Source: Crocinitomicaceae bacterium
Lineage (GTDB): Bacteria; Bacteroidota; Bacteroidia; Flavobacteriales_D; Crocinitomicaceae
DNA length: 64,000 bases
Assembly (NCBI GenBank): GCA_020635955.1
Contig: JACJYW010000004.1
Span: 186,001-250,000, forward strand
Direction of reading: 5' to 3'
Shown: positions 63,117-64,000 of the stretch, piece after piece
Layout: every line of letters starts with the position of its first letter
How positions within the stretch are numbered: the stretch's first letter is position 1
Notes under the pieces: generated by a model
Told to the model about the DNA's origin: nothing
Databases searched by the model: none
What the model saw: only the letters and a program-made list of their open reading frames with translations
Made by a program: the position numbers and the translations under genes

Positions 63117-63302
63117 ATGAAACATTGGACTCCATATTTGTTCCTGGTAGCTGCAGTGATTGCTTTATGTTTCTTATTGTATTCTTTGCATAACAGAGAA
63201 AGATTGGGTATTGGTATTACGCACCCAAGAATATTGGTTGAAGGAGTTTTGTTCGTAGTTTTTATGGCAATCGCTATATCAATGATCTTGAAAAGGATCT
63301 AA
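63117..63302 (+). CDS. Small two-helix membrane protein
   Basis: A 61-residue protein with two membrane helices (YLFLVAAVIALCFLLYSL; VLFVVFMAIAISMIL) joined by a basic loop. It starts four bases after the barrel gene and overlaps the convergent gene at 63299 by four bases. No family recognised. Confidence 0.65.
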   Translation: MKHWTPYLFLVAAVIALCFLLYSLHNRERLGIGITHPRILVEGVLFVVFMAIAISMILKRI

Positions 63303-64000
63303 TTATCGAGCTGTTTGAAATGCTTGAAAATTATTTTAAGGTCCATCAACAATGAATGATTTTTAGCATAGATCAAATTCATTCGAGCAATAGCATCCTT
63401 ATCCACATTTAGCTTGTCTACCATCATAACTGAATTCAAAATACCTCTTTTCAAATGTGGTAGATTTAAATTCGAAGCGTGGTCAATTCTTGCATATCCA
63501 ACCAAAGATATCTTTCCAAAGATCAAACCTATACTGTTTCTTAAGTACTGGCCTTTATTCTTAAATATCCAAACTAGCAATGGAGAAAGGATCAGCATTA
63601 ATAGTCCAAAAACCGCATCTAATAATCGTTTATTCCTTCTGTTCGCCGGTTTATTGATACGATTGATATCCATTACATATAGATCACCTTGCGTATCTAT
63701 TGAGTTACTACCAATTAAAAATGACGTTTCTGGTTGGGCTATCTTGAAATCAATATCATACTTTTCTAATTCAAGCATTTTATTGATGATATCAGCCGAT
63801 CTGATATTCTTGGCACAAAAGATCACTTCATCAATATTATGAATATCGATCACCTGATCTAACTGATTCATTGTGCCCACATATTTATCATCTGTACGTT
63901 CATCTCCCGGAGAAATGAAGGCCACTGAAAGTATTTTAATATTCGTTTGCTCAAGGATCTGATTAACACGAACAGCCTCTTCAAGATCACCAACAATAGC
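63299..64000 (-). CDS. Membrane-associated surface-glycan synthesis protein, N-terminus cut by window edge
   Basis: The frame is open to base 64000, adding 25 codons (AIVGDLEEAVRVNQILEQTN) before the GTG-started ORF at 63925, so the gene continues beyond the window. The visible 233 residues show a CoA-binding-like Rossmann segment (AIVGDLEEAVRV, DEVIFCAKN), a membrane helix (LLDAVFGLLMLILSPLLVWIF) and a C-terminal region related to initiating sugar transferases (GKISLVGYARIDH, with the catalytic DxxxP/E-R part altered). Likely part of a larger glycosyltransferase; function unclear. Confidence 0.65.
   Translation of the reverse strand, partial: AIVGDLEEAVRVNQILEQTNIKILSVAFISPGDERTDDKYVGTMNQLDQVIDIHNIDEVIFCAKNIRSADIINKMLELEKYDIDFKIAQPETSFLIGSNSIDTQGDLYVMDINRINKPANRRNKRLLDAVFGLLMLILSPLLVWIFKNKGQYLRNSIGLIFGKISLVGYARIDHASNLNLPHLKRGILNSVMMVDKLNVDKDAIARMNLIYAKNHSLLMDLKIIFKHFKQLDN

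Overview
The window is low-GC chromosomal DNA from a member of the Bacteroidota, most likely Flavobacteriales near Crocinitomicaceae/Cryomorphaceae (inference). Support comes from type IX secretion (T9SS) proteins (a PorT-like protein, a PorP/SprF-like protein, two proteins with T9SS C-terminal sorting domains), promoters of the Bacteroidetes -7 type (TAnnTTTG) before tRNAs and several genes, no obvious Shine-Dalgarno sites, a short class II ProRS, and many lipoproteins and FadL/TonB-type barrels.

Region 1 (1-5400): the edge-cut hemB on the minus strand, then a three-gene set ending in a 1034-residue ABCG-type transporter with an N-terminal TerB-like domain. Region 2 (5400-5860): tRNA-His with two U-U mismatches in its acceptor stem, followed by a partial copy of its 3' half and terminator and by inverted copies of its anticodon arm.

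Region 3 (about 5870-17344) is the most unusual part: an integron-like gene-cassette array with no integrase in the window. Genes are separated by imperfect palindromes with the attC layout. The left arm carries CTAAAGC, the right arm GCTTTAG, with unpaired spacers and a terminal GTT core. The first ~10 bases of each cassette are complementary to the left end of the palindrome that closes that same cassette (10/10, 10/10, 8/10, 9/10 and 10 with one bulge for five successive cassettes), which is the expected signature of excision and integration at attC. Cassettes carry a reversed MORN/YwqK-like gene; a three-gene unit (HEPN-like protein, SatD-like protein with a cyclase-like N-terminus, DUF3307 membrane protein) with three regularly spaced operators; a two-TM protein; two lipoproteins; and an S41 peptidase. 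Two further sites appear split into halves, each with a gene between the halves.

Region 4 (17365-31250): a PepX-type peptidase, a membrane protein with an S4-like segment, small unknowns, PorP/SprF, a WG-repeat protein, a probable metal (copper?) cluster ending in an MbnP-like lipoprotein, a YgaP-like protein and an FAD oxidoreductase. Region 5 (31245-46811): porT-ubiE-rfaE1-aminotransferase on the minus strand, tRNA-Gly with a duplicated 5' fragment, a FadL-like barrel, a low-complexity lipoprotein, proS, two identical tRNA-Glu genes, rpsT, ung, hemE, an OmpA protein, an MFS transporter and a DksA-type zinc finger. Region 6 (46979-54639): a tightly overlapping minus-strand surface-polymer operon (rfbA, membrane protein, CotH kinase, O-antigen-ligase-like protein, divergent CotH with a C-terminal repeat region, metallophosphoesterase). 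Region 7 (54781-64000): two YwqK-like repeat proteins, an NRAMP relative lacking the usual metal-site motifs, a methyltransferase-like protein, a glycosyltransferase, a TerB-like protein, a TonB-type barrel and an edge-cut glycan-synthesis protein.
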